Source of the DNA: an uncultured Prevotella sp.
GTDB taxonomy: Bacteria > Bacteroidota > Bacteroidia > Bacteroidales > Bacteroidaceae
NCBI GenBank assembly: GCA_902798285.1
Contig: CADBVZ010000013.1
Span: 1-61,382, forward strand
Direction of reading: 5' to 3'
DNA length: 61,382 nucleotides
Shown: positions 45,372 through 54,306 of the stretch, in pieces
Numbering within the stretch: the stretch's first letter is position 1
How the letters are laid out: each line of letters opens with the position of its first letter
The notes under the pieces: model-generated
What the model was told of the DNA's origin: nothing
The model's database searches: none
Seen by the model: the letters and a program-made list of their open reading frames with translations, nothing else
Program-made: the position numbers and the translations under genes

Positions 45372-45929
45372 ATGAAGAAAAAGTTTATTTGCGCCGTTTG
45401 TGGATATATCTATGAAGGCGATGAAGCTCCCGAGAAGTGCCCCATCTGTAAGGCTCCTGCCTCTAAGTTCTCAGAGCTGAAGGACGATGGCGACGTAACT
45501 TATGCTACCGTTCATTGTATTGGCGATGGTAAGCCCGAGGGTGTATCAGAAGAGATGATTAACGACCTGCGTGCACACTTTAACGGTGAGTGCGGCGAAG
45601 TAGGTATGTATCTGGCTATGGCTCGTCAGGCTGATCGTGAGGGTTATCCCGAGATTGCCGAGGCATTTAAGCGCTATGCTTTTGAGGAGGCTGATCACGC
45701 TTCACGTTTTGCTGAGCTGCTGGGCGAGTGCGTATGGGACACCAAGACCAATCTGGAGAAGCGCGCTGCTGCCGAGGCTGGTGCTTGCGAGGATAAGTTC
45801 CGTATTGCCAAGAATGCCAAGGCTGCCGGTTTCGATGCTATCCACGACACCGTTCACGAAATGGCTAAGGACGAGGCTCGTCATGGTGCAGGCTTCGCAG
45901 GACTGCTGAAGCGCTACTTTGGCAAGTAA
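45372..45929 (+). CDS. Reverse rubrerythrin
   Basis: The rubredoxin domain comes first (Cys7, Cys10, Cys23, Cys26) and the ferritin-like di-iron domain follows (about 60-185; [26 protein letters not shown]). Classical rubrerythrin has the opposite order. These proteins reduce hydrogen peroxide and oxygen in anaerobes using electrons passed through the rubredoxin iron. The 185-residue length is normal. It has its own promoter. A Fur-family gene lies 4 kb upstream but is not adjacent. Confidence 0.93.
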   Translation: MKKKFICAVCGYIYEGDEAPEKCPICKAPASKFSELKDDGDVTYATVHCIGDGKPEGVSEEMINDLRAHFNGECGEVGMYLAMARQADREGYPEIAEAFKRYAFEEADHASRFAELLGECVWDTKTNLEKRAAAEAGACEDKFRIAKNAKAAGFDAIHDTVHEMAKDEARHGAGFAGLLKRYFGK

Positions 45930-45969
45930 TCACACAATAAATCCAATAAAAATCCGTTTTATCGATAAG

Positions 45970-47319
45970 ATGAAACGGATTTCTTTTTTTCGGATGCTGG
46001 CATGTTGTGCATTATGCATGGTGCATTATGCATTCTTTTCTTGTGCCGATGATGACTCGTTCTCTACAAGCACAGGACTGAGACTGGACTTTTCGGTGGA
46101 TACACTGAAACTTGACACAGTATTCAGTCGCACGCCTTCGTCCACTTATTCGTTTTGGGTCCATAATCGCAATAACGATGGTGTTCGCCTTCAGAATGTC
46201 CGTCTGAAACGAGGCAATCAAAGCGGTTACAGAGTGAATGTCGATGGACTCTATCTCGATAATGCCAACGGTTCACAGGTCTCTGATATAGAAATCCGCA
46301 GGAAAGACAGTGTCTTGGTGTTTGTAGAACTTACAGCTTCTGATACCTATCATACTGAGCCCGTTGTAATAGAGGACGATCTGTTGTTTACGCTCGAGAG
46401 CGGAGTGGAGCAGAAGGTACTCTTACAGGCTTGGGCGTGGGATGCCATCAAACTCTATTCTCCGGTTATCTCTAAGGATTCCGTTATCGACTCGCGCGTA
46501 CCTTATATTATATATGGCGATCTCCTGGTACAGGAAGGAGCCATGCTTACCATCCGGAACACTAGTCTTTTCTTCCATGATTCATCCGGTTTAGAGGTTT
46601 ATGGTTCGCTGAATACCGAAAATTGCCTCATGCGAGGCGACAGATTGGACCGTATGTTCAGTTATTTGCCCTACGACAGGGTCAGCGGACAGTGGAAAGG
46701 GGTACATTTCTATTCTAGCTCTTTTCATAATACACTGAATAATACAGAGATACGAAATTCCAAACAAGGAATACTTTGCGACTCAATTTCCCTTGATTCT
46801 GACCAATATCGCCTGATAATGCAGCAATGTATCGTCCATAATTGCGAGGGCAATGGCATCAAAATCTCCCATTCCAACGTATATTTGAAAGATTGCCAGA
46901 TTACTAACACTTTGGGCGATTGTCTGAGTATCAATGGGGGCAATGTTGAACTCAATTATTGCACGCTGGCCCAGTTCTATCCGTTCTCCGCCAATCGCGG
47001 CGCAGCATTACGCTTTACTAATTCGTCACCACTCAAGCTCGATGCCGAGGGACTCATTCTCACAGGCTATGCTGATGACGTGCTGATGGGCGAACAAGTA
47101 AGCAGCACCCACGCCTTCGACTATGCCTTCCGTCATAGTTTGCTTCGTACACCCTCAATGGCCGATGATACCGCCCATTTCAACGATATTATCTGGGAAA
47201 CACCGAATGATTCCATTCAAGGGAAGGATCACTTCGTTACTATCGACGAAGACAATCTCTATTACGACTTCCACCTGAATGCGAAGTCACCAGCAATAGG
47301 TCTTGGTTGTTACCGATAG
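45970..47319 (+). CDS. Lipoprotein with right-handed beta-helix
   Basis: The 449-residue product has a lipoprotein signal peptide ending in FFSC. An N-terminal beta domain (about 25-160) is followed by a parallel beta-helix region (about 170-370) with repeated short strands such as NTEIRNSKQGILCDSI and VYLKDCQITNTLGDCLSINGGNVELNYCTL. The family is common in Bacteroidales and its ligand is unknown; helices of this kind often bind or cut polysaccharides, but no catalytic residues are evident. I chose the ATG at 45970 for the signal peptide. Part of the signal peptide is encoded by two copies of a 14-bp palindromic repeat. Confidence 0.8.
   Translation: MKRISFFRMLACCALCMVHYAFFSCADDDSFSTSTGLRLDFSVDTLKLDTVFSRTPSSTYSFWVHNRNNDGVRLQNVRLKRGNQSGYRVNVDGLYLDNANGSQVSDIEIRRKDSVLVFVELTASDTYHTEPVVIEDDLLFTLESGVEQKVLLQAWAWDAIKLYSPVISKDSVIDSRVPYIIYGDLLVQEGAMLTIRNTSLFFHDSSGLEVYGSLNTENCLMRGDRLDRMFSYLPYDRVSGQWKGVHFYSSSFHNTLNNTEIRNSKQGILCDSISLDSDQYRLIMQQCIVHNCEGNGIKISHSNVYLKDCQITNTLGDCLSINGGNVELNYCTLAQFYPFSANRGAALRFTNSSPLKLDAEGLILTGYADDVLMGEQVSSTHAFDYAFRHSLLRTPSMADDTAHFNDIIWETPNDSIQGKDHFVTIDEDNLYYDFHLNAKSPAIGLGCYR
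46008..46035. repeat. Tandem palindromic 14-bp repeat inside a signal-peptide coding region
   Basis: GCATTATGCAT occurs at 46009-46019 and 46023-46033. The repeated frame encodes the ALCMVHYAF part of the signal peptide of the beta-helix lipoprotein. Such ATTATGCAT words are commonly intergenic in Bacteroidetes. Confidence 0.8.
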
Positions 47320-47321
47320 AA

Positions 47322-47795
47322 TCAGAATTCCGAGAATGTCAACGGCATCAATTGCCTGATTCCATCGATCACATATACATATTTCTTTCCGTAGAGTAGA
47401 ATGCGGATAGGATCACCAGCTCTCGTTTCCGATTCAATAATCACCTGGCGACAACTGCCGCAAGGACCTACGGGCTCCTCCAAAAGTTCTCCATCAGTGC
47501 CGCGGGCCGCTATCGAGAGCATTATTACTGGAACATCCGGATATTGGGCTCCCGCAGCAAAGAGAGCCGTACGCTCGGCACAGAGTCCTGATGGATAGGC
47601 CGCATTCTCCTGATTACAGCCTATGATCTCTACGCCGTTCTCCAGTCTCACAGCAGCACCTACATGAAACTTGGAATAGGGGGCATAGCTGCGACCTGTG
47701 GCCTCGATTGCCAGTTCTAACAAATGTTGTTCTTCGGCTGTCAATTCCTCCATCTGACACACCTTAATAACGGATTTTAGTTCCAGTTCTTTCAT
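47322..47795 (-). CDS. cdd: Cytidine deaminase
   Basis: Cdd deaminates cytidine and deoxycytidine to uridine forms in pyrimidine salvage. The 157-residue protein has the zinc site C72AE74 in GLCAERTALFA and Cys112/Cys115 in VGPCGSCRQVI. Its length fits the short homotetrameric class. It converges on the beta-helix lipoprotein with a 2-bp gap. NupG elsewhere in the window supplies the nucleosides. Confidence 0.95.
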   Translation of the reverse strand: MKELELKSVIKVCQMEELTAEEQHLLELAIEATGRSYAPYSKFHVGAAVRLENGVEIIGCNQENAAYPSGLCAERTALFAAGAQYPDVPVIMLSIAARGTDGELLEEPVGPCGSCRQVIIESETRAGDPIRILLYGKKYVYVIDGIRQLMPLTFSEF

Positions 47796-47815
47796 AAATC
47801 GCGTAATTTTGGGGA

Positions 47816-47846
47816 CAAAGATACGAAAAATCGAGAGCAGAACAAA
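47816..47846 (-). promoter_or_regulatory. Promoter of cdd
   Basis: On the minus strand TTTG (47843-47846), a 19-bp spacer and TATCTTTG (47816-47823) precede the ATG at 47795. A divergent -7 element TACTTTTG (47930-47937) serves the next gene. Confidence 0.75.
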
Positions 47847-47955
47847 ATAATTGCATTATTTTTTATGCCGAGATGGAGTATCTTCACGATTTTTAATCGT
47901 AAATATACAAATTATTCGAGAGAAATCACTACTTTTGCAAAGAAATATAACGATT

Positions 47956-48867
47956 ATGAGGAAGTTTTTTATGACTGCGGCCCTTTTTCTGGCTCTGAGT
48001 GCCTCTGCTCAGGTGCGATGGAATCAGGCCTATCAGCAATATATCAATCAGTATAAGGACATCGCCATCGAGCAGATGCAGCGCTATAAGATTCCTGCAT
48101 CCATTACTTTGGCACAGGGGTTGCTTGAGAGTGGAGCCGGTAGGAGTGAGCTCACCCTTAAGGCCAACAACCACTTTGGTATTAAGTGCCATAACGGCTG
48201 GACAGGCCCTACAAGCTATCACGACGATGATGCGCGCGGTGAGTGCTTCCGTGCTTACAGCTCAGCCTATGAGTCGTATGAAGACCATTCGCGTTTCCTC
48301 ACAACCTCTCGTCGATACAGTTCGCTGTTCAGTCTGGGAACTACCGATTATAAAGGTTGGGCTAGGGGATTAAAGGCTGCTGGCTATGCCACTAATCCCC
48401 AATATGCCAACAAACTCATTGAGATTATCGAATTATATAAGCTCAATCAGTACGATAATGCCAAGGGCTACGATAAGTTCATGACTCAGCGTACGAAGGA
48501 TCAGCAGGTGAATGGTGCTTCACTCCACGTCATCCGTATCTTCAATAAGAACTATTATCTGGTAGCCCGCCAGGGCGACACCTTCAAGGCTATTGGCGAA
48601 GAGGTGGGCATCAGCTACCGTAAGATTGCCAAGTACAACGAGCGCAATAAGAAGGATCGTCTGGAAGAGGGTGAGATTATCTGGCTGAAGAAGAAGCAGA
48701 AGAAAGCCCCGAAGGAGTATAAGAACCGTCTGCATTATGTGCAGCCAGGCGAGTCCATGTATACGATTGCCCAGAAATACGGCATTCGCCTGAAGAATCT
48801 CTATAAGATGAATCATCTCTCGCCCGATCATCAGATCCGTGTGGGTGAAGGCTTGCGACTTAGATAA
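47956..48867 (+). CDS. Secreted glucosaminidase with LysM domain
   Basis: The 303-residue product has a signal peptide (MRKFFMTAALFLALSASAQ), a glucosaminidase domain (about 28-165; ITLAQGLLESGAGRSELTLKANNHFGIKC) and one or two LysM modules (about 195-303; YVQPGESMYTIAQKYGIRLKNLYKMNHL). It would cleave peptidoglycan glycan strands during growth or separation. An in-frame extension to 47851 is rejected because it begins upstream of the promoter and hides the signal peptide. Confidence 0.92.
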   Translation: MRKFFMTAALFLALSASAQVRWNQAYQQYINQYKDIAIEQMQRYKIPASITLAQGLLESGAGRSELTLKANNHFGIKCHNGWTGPTSYHDDDARGECFRAYSSAYESYEDHSRFLTTSRRYSSLFSLGTTDYKGWARGLKAAGYATNPQYANKLIEIIELYKLNQYDNAKGYDKFMTQRTKDQQVNGASLHVIRIFNKNYYLVARQGDTFKAIGEEVGISYRKIAKYNERNKKDRLEEGEIIWLKKKQKKAPKEYKNRLHYVQPGESMYTIAQKYGIRLKNLYKMNHLSPDHQIRVGEGLRLR

Positions 48868-48891
48868 GCCTAATAGCGATACAAAAAAAAG

Positions 48892-48928
48892 AATGCAGGC
48901 CCTTGTGAACGAGAGCCTGCATTTTTAT
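48892..48928 (+). terminator. Terminator of the glucosaminidase gene
   Basis: AATGCAGGC (48892-48900) and GCCTGCATT (48915-48923) form a perfect 9-bp stem with a T-run. Confidence 0.85.
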
Positions 48929-48939
48929 ATTCTGGCTTG

Positions 48940-49010
48940 AGCGGAATACGGGAATCGAACCCGCCTCCCAGGCTTGGGAAGCCCGTGCACTACCGATGTG
49001 CTAATTCCGC
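48940..49010 (-). tRNA. tRNA-Gly (anticodon CCC)
   Basis: Acceptor stem GCGGAAT/ATTCCGC, anticodon loop TTCCCAA with anticodon CCC, and T-arm GGGTTCGATTCCC. It is the last of four tRNAs transcribed leftward. Confidence 0.92.
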
Positions 49011-49036
49011 TTAAGTAAATTTCCGTGATTTGTGTG

Positions 49037-49109
<73 letters not shown>

Positions 49110-49140
49110 AACCTTCATATAAAACTTTGAAGAAATAAAG

Positions 49141-49213
49141 TACACCCGCAGGGGCTCGAACCCTGGACACCCTGATTAAGAGTCAGGTGCTCTACCAACT
49201 GAGCTACGGGTGC
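49141..49213 (-). tRNA. tRNA-Lys (anticodon CTT), copy 2
   Basis: Acceptor GCACCCG/CGGGTGT with a G-T closing pair, anticodon loop CTCTTAA with anticodon CTT. The sequence is identical to the copy at 49265-49337, which points to a recent duplication or gene conversion. Confidence 0.93.
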
Positions 49214-49264
49214 AGACCAAAATGTTTTTTCAAAAAGAAAGGAGGTTCTCTTGCCTCCTCTTTG

Positions 49265-49337
49265 TACACCCGCAGGGGCTCGAACCCTGGACACCCTGAT
49301 TAAGAGTCAGGTGCTCTACCAACTGAGCTACGGGTGC
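49265..49337 (-). tRNA. tRNA-Lys (anticodon CTT), copy 1
   Basis: Identical in sequence to the tRNA-Lys at 49141-49213. It is the first tRNA after the promoter. The 51-bp spacer between the copies is unique sequence. Confidence 0.93.
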
Positions 49338-49357
49338 ATCCTTTTGTTTAGCGGGTG

Positions 49358-49389
49358 CAAAGGTACACACTTTTTTTGATTCCACCAAA
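49358..49389 (-). promoter_or_regulatory. Promoter of the tRNA array
   Basis: On the minus strand TTTG (49386-49389), a 20-bp spacer and TACCTTTG (49358-49365) lie 20 bp before the first tRNA-Lys. Confidence 0.88.
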
Positions 49390-49416
49390 CTTTTTCGCGA
49401 TTTTCTTTAGAAAAAG

Positions 49417-50898
49417 TTATTCTCTGGTGCTATGGAAGCCCTCAATGTTCTCATATCGGCGTATCATCATGCGTTTATAGATGTTTTTTATCCATAGTTG
49501 ATTGGTGGCTATAAACGCCAGTCCGATGATACACATTATTATATATGTATAGGTCAGACCTATTATCAGATAGCCGATTCCCGTCAACATGATCGGACCA
49601 ATCAGTGCCGTCAGTTCAATGACGATCTGCATGCCGTTCTCAAAGTTACCTTTGGCTGTTACTTTCTGCTGCAGAGGTAATGTCTGCTTGTTGTATACGG
49701 CCAATTGGAAAATGACGAAGTGCAGGAATCCGGCCATCAGCAGCATATAGGCAAAGAGCATCAGCAGCGAGAACTTGCCTGTAAACACGGCTGGCAGCAT
49801 GATGATAAAGGGAATCACCAGCACGGCACTGTAGAACCAGAACTTAGCCGTCAGCAGGGCCACAATGTTCTCGCGGTGCATCATCAGCAGGTCGATGTAG
49901 TTGCCTTCCTGTCCCATAATCTTGATGAGCGCCGTCATGCCGTAGATGGCGAAGCAGTACAGGCACCAGAAGTTCAGTGCCAGTTCGTTGTCGTAGATGT
50001 TTGTATACGCTATCAGGGCCGAGAACACCACGATCAGTGCCAGACTCATGATACAACGTGTACGCATGGTCTTGTTTCGCATGTTCGACTTTGCCTCAAT
50101 CTTCATATACTCGCCCACAAGTCCGAATCGGTTTAGGAACGAGAACTCTGATACGTGCTTCAACTCACGCTCTTTCTTCTTCGAGATCTCCTCGTACACA
50201 TACTTGAACTGGAACCAGCGATTGATGAAGAACATCGCTACCAGCAGCAATATGACGATTGGCACGAAGTACCAGCCCGTACCCACCATCTTATAGGTGT
50301 CCATCATCCACGAGAAGGTTTTCTCGCTCATTTTGATAAAGAGCGGTGTGAAGGGCAGGGCATACATCACTATTGCCGGAATAATCCAGAGCACCGAGCG
50401 ATTTACCAGCGTGCGCCAAAAGAGATACACCTGACTATTCAGCACAATCAGCAACTCACAGGCGATCAGTTCCAGCAATACTGCCCAGAATCCGGCACCG
50501 GCTATGAGGATGATGATGGAGTAGGGAATAAACATCGCCAGCCATAGAAAATTATATCCGCTTACCTGCGATGAAATCAGGAAACACTCAATGGCCGTAT
50601 AGCGCGAGATGGGCTGCAGAATATAGGGCTTCACCATCATGCCTGGTGTGGTCTGCACAATGAAGCGCAGCAAGAAATCTATCGCCAACCAGATGGGTGC
50701 AAACGCCAGCATCATGCCAGCCTCACCATCGGCACTAGCACCAATGATGGCACCATACATAATCAGGTATATGCCGAACATCACGCCGCCGAAGTATATC
50801 AATGCCTTGGCCCATTTGTTCTGCTCAAAAGCTGGGCTGCGCTTATAACTCAGGTTCGTGTTCTTGCGCAGCAGTTTGTATAGTTCAAGTCTGTTCAT
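49417..50898 (-). CDS. DUF5687 membrane protein (ABC-type permease-like)
   Basis: The 493-residue protein has 11-13 predicted membrane segments. It begins with YKLLRKNTNLSYKRSPAFEQNKWAKALIYFG, typical of DUF5687. Members are usually encoded beside an ABC ATPase. No ATPase gene is next to this one; the neighbours are tRNAs and a LolA-like gene. The substrate is unknown. It is downstream of ftsK and the LolA-like gene on the same strand. Confidence 0.85.
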   Translation of the reverse strand: MNRLELYKLLRKNTNLSYKRSPAFEQNKWAKALIYFGGVMFGIYLIMYGAIIGASADGEAGMMLAFAPIWLAIDFLLRFIVQTTPGMMVKPYILQPISRYTAIECFLISSQVSGYNFLWLAMFIPYSIIILIAGAGFWAVLLELIACELLIVLNSQVYLFWRTLVNRSVLWIIPAIVMYALPFTPLFIKMSEKTFSWMMDTYKMVGTGWYFVPIVILLLVAMFFINRWFQFKYVYEEISKKKERELKHVSEFSFLNRFGLVGEYMKIEAKSNMRNKTMRTRCIMSLALIVVFSALIAYTNIYDNELALNFWCLYCFAIYGMTALIKIMGQEGNYIDLLMMHRENIVALLTAKFWFYSAVLVIPFIIMLPAVFTGKFSLLMLFAYMLLMAGFLHFVIFQLAVYNKQTLPLQQKVTAKGNFENGMQIVIELTALIGPIMLTGIGYLIIGLTYTYIIMCIIGLAFIATNQLWIKNIYKRMMIRRYENIEGFHSTRE

Positions 50899-51027
50899 AG
50901 TCGATCAATTCAATTTTAATGTTGATGTTTCACATCGAGCTCGCTCACGTTCGACATAGCTTAAGCAAGCTTAGCTCTGTTCTCACTTAATCGCGACCTT
51001 TAATGTTTAATCTTTAATCTTTAATGT

Positions 51028-51624
51028 CTATCTCAGGTCTATCACTTCGGCCGAGGGGAAATCCTTTGAGTTAAAGCGGAACTGGCTGTCGGCCACGGCC
51101 TGCTTCTTCAGGTCAGTAATGTCGAAAATGGTCCACTTCTTTCCCTGCAACAGCTTCACCTGGGTGGGATTATAATTGTTCTTGTTGATGCTGATAAACA
51201 TCTCCTTGATCTTGGCGTTGGCGTTTGTTGCCGTCAGATGAACCACGAAGTCGTTGCCGCTCTTGTTCAGCGTGTAATTGTAACCCTTCTTATAGAGGTT
51301 AATGAAGTTGTAGGGATTAATGGCCTGCAGCTGAGCCTCCGTAGGATTGCTGATGTTCACCTCGTCGTTGTTCTTCATATAGGTCCACTGTGTCTTGCCG
51401 TCGAACCATACGGTGGCCATCGGCGTGGTGGCATAGAACTTACGACCCTTTACGGCTATCTGTCCGCTGGTGTTGCCATGACTACCAGTCATCTTGAAGT
51501 TAGCCCTAATACCTTCCTTGGCCGAAACATTGGCGGCCGCCTTGTCGAGCACACTCTTAGCGGTCTGCCCGTAAGTAGCGACGCTCAGCAGCATCGCTGT
51601 TATCAGAAAACAAATCTTTTTCAT
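51028..51624 (-). CDS. LolA-like periplasmic lipoprotein carrier
   Basis: The 198-residue product has a signal peptide (MKKICFLITAMLLSVATYGQ) and a LolA-like beta-barrel half (ANFKMTGSHGNTSGQIAVKGRKFYATTPMATVWFDGKTQWTYM, about 45-85). LolA proteins carry lipoproteins from the inner to the outer membrane. Sequence divergence from E. coli LolA is large, so a related outer-membrane carrier role is also possible. I chose the ATG at 51624 for the signal peptide. The upstream gap to ftsK holds five tandem 14-bp repeats. Confidence 0.85.
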   Translation of the reverse strand: MKKICFLITAMLLSVATYGQTAKSVLDKAAANVSAKEGIRANFKMTGSHGNTSGQIAVKGRKFYATTPMATVWFDGKTQWTYMKNNDEVNISNPTEAQLQAINPYNFINLYKKGYNYTLNKSGNDFVVHLTATNANAKIKEMFISINKNNYNPTQVKLLQGKKWTIFDITDLKKQAVADSQFRFNSKDFPSAEVIDLR

Positions 51625-51645
51625 TATCCTTTTAATTACAACCTT

Positions 51646-51715
51646 AATGTTCAATTCTCAATGTTCAATTCTCAATGTTCAATTCTCAATGTTCAATTCT
51701 CAATGTTCAATTCTC
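51646..51715. repeat. Five perfect tandem copies of a 14-bp unit
   Basis: AATGTTCAATTCTC is repeated five times without change between the ftsK stop and the LolA-like start. Copy number is likely to vary between strains. It lies inside the presumed ftsK-lolA-like transcript leader. Confidence 0.95.
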
Positions 51716-51721
51716 AATTCC

Positions 51722-54223
51722 TCACCTCAGTCCGCTGAGCAGATTATTCAAACTCATTTCGTCCTGAATCATCACCTCGCGAGGCTTTGAACCCATGGCG
51801 GCACCCACCACACCAGCCTTCTCCAACTGATCCATCAGTCGTCCGGCGCGGTTGTAACCGATGGCGAACTTACGCTGTATCAGTGAGGTAGAACCACTTT
51901 GATTGATGACGATGAGTCGGGCAGCATCCTCAAATAGCGGATCCAGATGCTGCATATCCACATCCTTCTCACCACCGTCGCCGAAGTCGGCCTCAGGCTG
52001 ATCTGGCTCAGGCAGTTCGAATGGTGCGCCGTAGCTCTGCTGGTCGGCAATGAACTCGTTGATGCGCTCTACCTCTGGGGTATCTACGAAAGCACACTGT
52101 ACACGCACGGGCTCCGAACCATTCAGGAACAGCATGTCGCCTCGGCCTATCAGCTGCTGGGCACCGGTGCGGTCCAGAATGGTCTTCGAGTCGATACCGG
52201 CACTTACCTTGAAGGCGATACGGGCGGGGAAGTTAGCCTTGATATTACCAGTGATGATCGTGGTCGTCGGGCGCTGAGTGGCAATCACCATGTGGATACC
52301 CACGGCACGTGCCAACTGGGCGATACGGGCGATAGGCAACTCAATCTCCTTACCAGCCGTCATGATCAGATCACCAAACTCATCGATAATCACCACGATG
52401 TAAGGCATGAATCCGTGTCCGCCACGTGGTGGAATCTTGCGGTCGATGAACTTCTTGTTGTATTCCTTGATGTTACGTGCGCCCACCTCCTTCAGCAGAT
52501 CGTAACGCGTATCCATCAGCTTACACAGTGAGTTCAGCGTGCGTACCACCTTCGTCACGTCGGTGATAATCGGATCGGCATCCTCATCGGGCACCTTTGC
52601 CAGGAAGTGGTTAATCAGCGGATTATAGATCGAGAACTCCACCTTCTTCGGGTCAACCAGCACAATCTTCAACTCTGCCGGATGCTTCTTATATAATAAA
52701 GAGGTGACGATGGCGTTCAATCCTACTGACTTACCCTGACCGGTAGCACCAGCCACCAGCAAGTGAGGCGCCTTTGCCAGGTCGAACATGAATACCTCGT
52801 TGGTAATCGTCTTACCCAGTGCACAAGGCAGTTCCATCTGACTCTCCTGGAATTTCTTCGAATTCAGTATCGACTCCATCGACACAATCGATGGTTTGGC
52901 GTTTGGAACCTCGATACCTACCGTTCCCTTACCGGGAATTGGGGCGATGATACGAATGCCGAGGGCCGAGAGACTCAGGGCGATATCATCCTCCAGCGAA
53001 CGCACACGGGCGATACGCACACCCGGTGCCAGCGTAATCTCGTAAAGTGTGATGGTAGGACCAACGGTAGCCTTGATGCTGGCTATCTCTACGCCGAAGT
53101 TACGCAGCACCTCCACGATACGGTTCTTATTCGCCGTCTGTTCGGCCATGTCGATATACGGCTTACCGTCGTTGTCGTATTTCTTCAGCAGGTCGAGTGT
53201 CGGATACTTGTAGTTCACCAAGTCGCGCTTCGGATCGTAGGGCTCCATACTCTCCACGTCCACGAGTGTCTTGGCATCGGCCGTCTCCACGTCACCTTTG
53301 GCCACTTCCACTTCCATGCTTACATTGTCTGTTTCAGCAGACTTGATAGTCTGTGGCTTCACGGGCTTAATATGCTTCACGTCGTTGCCGTTGTCCTCGT
53401 TCTGAAAACCCTCGTCAATCACCAGGTCGGCCTTGCCGTCCTTGCCGAAGATCACCTCCTGCTTCGAGGGATCGTCGAATACCAGATTGTCGTCCTCGCC
53501 GCTCTCTATCTGGTTCTCGTAACTCTCGTCGTCGCTCGATTTACCCGTAGTTACCTTGAACTTCACCTTGTCGATAAATCTCGATGGATTCAGTATCTTG
53601 CGAATCACGAAGATGGTCTCGGCGCTCAGATAAGTCAGGAATGCGATGGCCACCAGTCCTAGCAGAGCCGTGAGTCCGGGCAGTCCTATCAGGTTCTCGA
53701 TATACTGGCTGATGTACATGCCGTGATCGCCGCCAGGGCTGTAGCATGCATCCTCGAAGAATGGCGTCAGGAACTTGGCAAATGTCACCGATGCCCATAT
53801 CATCAGGATCATCAGCGAGAAGAACCACTTCAGCAGATTCACCCTATATGCTTTAATAAGGTGTATGCCTAGCAGGAAGATGAACAACGGGATCAGGAAG
53901 GCCGATAGTCCGAAACAGCGCTTGATGAAGTACCATGAAAGGTAGGCACCGAAGCTGCCGCAGGTGTTGGCAAACTCATGATGCTCGTTCAGCACCTCGC
54001 CATCGCGCGGATCCTCTATCAGACTCTGGTCGGCCGCACCTGTCGAGAAGTACGATATGAATGCGAAGGTCATGTAGATGGCCAGCACAAAGAGCACGAA
54101 GCCCAGGAAGAACTTCAGTCGCTCGTTCAATAATATATCCTTAAAGCCCAACACACCCGAGAGGTTGCTGGAACTGCTTTTTTCGCTTTTAGCTTTCTTT
54201 TTTTTTGCCATTTTTCCGTTCAT
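51722..54223 (-). CDS. ftsK: DNA translocase FtsK
   Basis: FtsK pumps DNA at the division septum and coordinates chromosome dimer resolution. The 833-residue protein has four membrane segments (about 30-215), an acidic linker, a RecA-like motor with Walker A GATGQGKS (about 491-498), IVVIIDEFGDL and a C-terminal gamma winged helix (RKFAIGYNRAGRLMDQLEKAGVVG). Starts at 54223 and 54211 are both possible; 54223 leaves about 10 untranslated nt after the promoter. A longer frame to 54271 starts upstream of the promoter and is rejected. Confidence 0.95.
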   Translation of the reverse strand: MNGKMAKKKKAKSEKSSSSNLSGVLGFKDILLNERLKFFLGFVLFVLAIYMTFAFISYFSTGAADQSLIEDPRDGEVLNEHHEFANTCGSFGAYLSWYFIKRCFGLSAFLIPLFIFLLGIHLIKAYRVNLLKWFFSLMILMIWASVTFAKFLTPFFEDACYSPGGDHGMYISQYIENLIGLPGLTALLGLVAIAFLTYLSAETIFVIRKILNPSRFIDKVKFKVTTGKSSDDESYENQIESGEDDNLVFDDPSKQEVIFGKDGKADLVIDEGFQNEDNGNDVKHIKPVKPQTIKSAETDNVSMEVEVAKGDVETADAKTLVDVESMEPYDPKRDLVNYKYPTLDLLKKYDNDGKPYIDMAEQTANKNRIVEVLRNFGVEIASIKATVGPTITLYEITLAPGVRIARVRSLEDDIALSLSALGIRIIAPIPGKGTVGIEVPNAKPSIVSMESILNSKKFQESQMELPCALGKTITNEVFMFDLAKAPHLLVAGATGQGKSVGLNAIVTSLLYKKHPAELKIVLVDPKKVEFSIYNPLINHFLAKVPDEDADPIITDVTKVVRTLNSLCKLMDTRYDLLKEVGARNIKEYNKKFIDRKIPPRGGHGFMPYIVVIIDEFGDLIMTAGKEIELPIARIAQLARAVGIHMVIATQRPTTTIITGNIKANFPARIAFKVSAGIDSKTILDRTGAQQLIGRGDMLFLNGSEPVRVQCAFVDTPEVERINEFIADQQSYGAPFELPEPDQPEADFGDGGEKDVDMQHLDPLFEDAARLIVINQSGSTSLIQRKFAIGYNRAGRLMDQLEKAGVVGAAMGSKPREVMIQDEMSLNNLLSGLR

Positions 54224-54238
54224 TTCGATAATTTGTTG

Positions 54239-54297
54239 CAAAAGTAGTTTAAAAAACTCAGATTTCATCATAAATCGCGATTTTTTTAGTAATTTTG
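54239..54297. promoter_or_regulatory. Divergent promoters of ftsK and the exonuclease gene
   Basis: The ftsK -7 TACTTTTG is on the minus strand at 54239-54246. The exonuclease -7 TAATTTTG is on the plus strand at 54290-54297, only 9 bp before the ATG at 54307, giving a nearly leaderless transcript. Clear -33 elements are not seen. Confidence 0.55.
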
Positions 54298-54306
54298 CAC
54301 ACAGAA

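Noticed and set aside
47851-47955. N-terminal extension of the glucosaminidase gene
   Set aside because: It would begin upstream of the -7 element at 47930 and hide a clear signal peptide.
49141-49337. Duplicate tRNA-Lys genes as a sign of an integrated element
   Set aside because: No integrase or foreign genes lie between or near them; tandem identical tRNAs in one transcript are common.
50930-51027. Short repeats and palindromic words between the DUF5687 and LolA-like genes as a mobile element
   Set aside because: There are TTTAATCTTTAATG-type direct repeats and a GCTTAAGC core, but no terminal repeats, target duplication or enzyme gene.
52763-53662. 299-codon plus-strand frame opposite ftsK
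   Set aside because: It is antisense to the FtsK motor domain and linker, with no start signal and no protein-like pattern.
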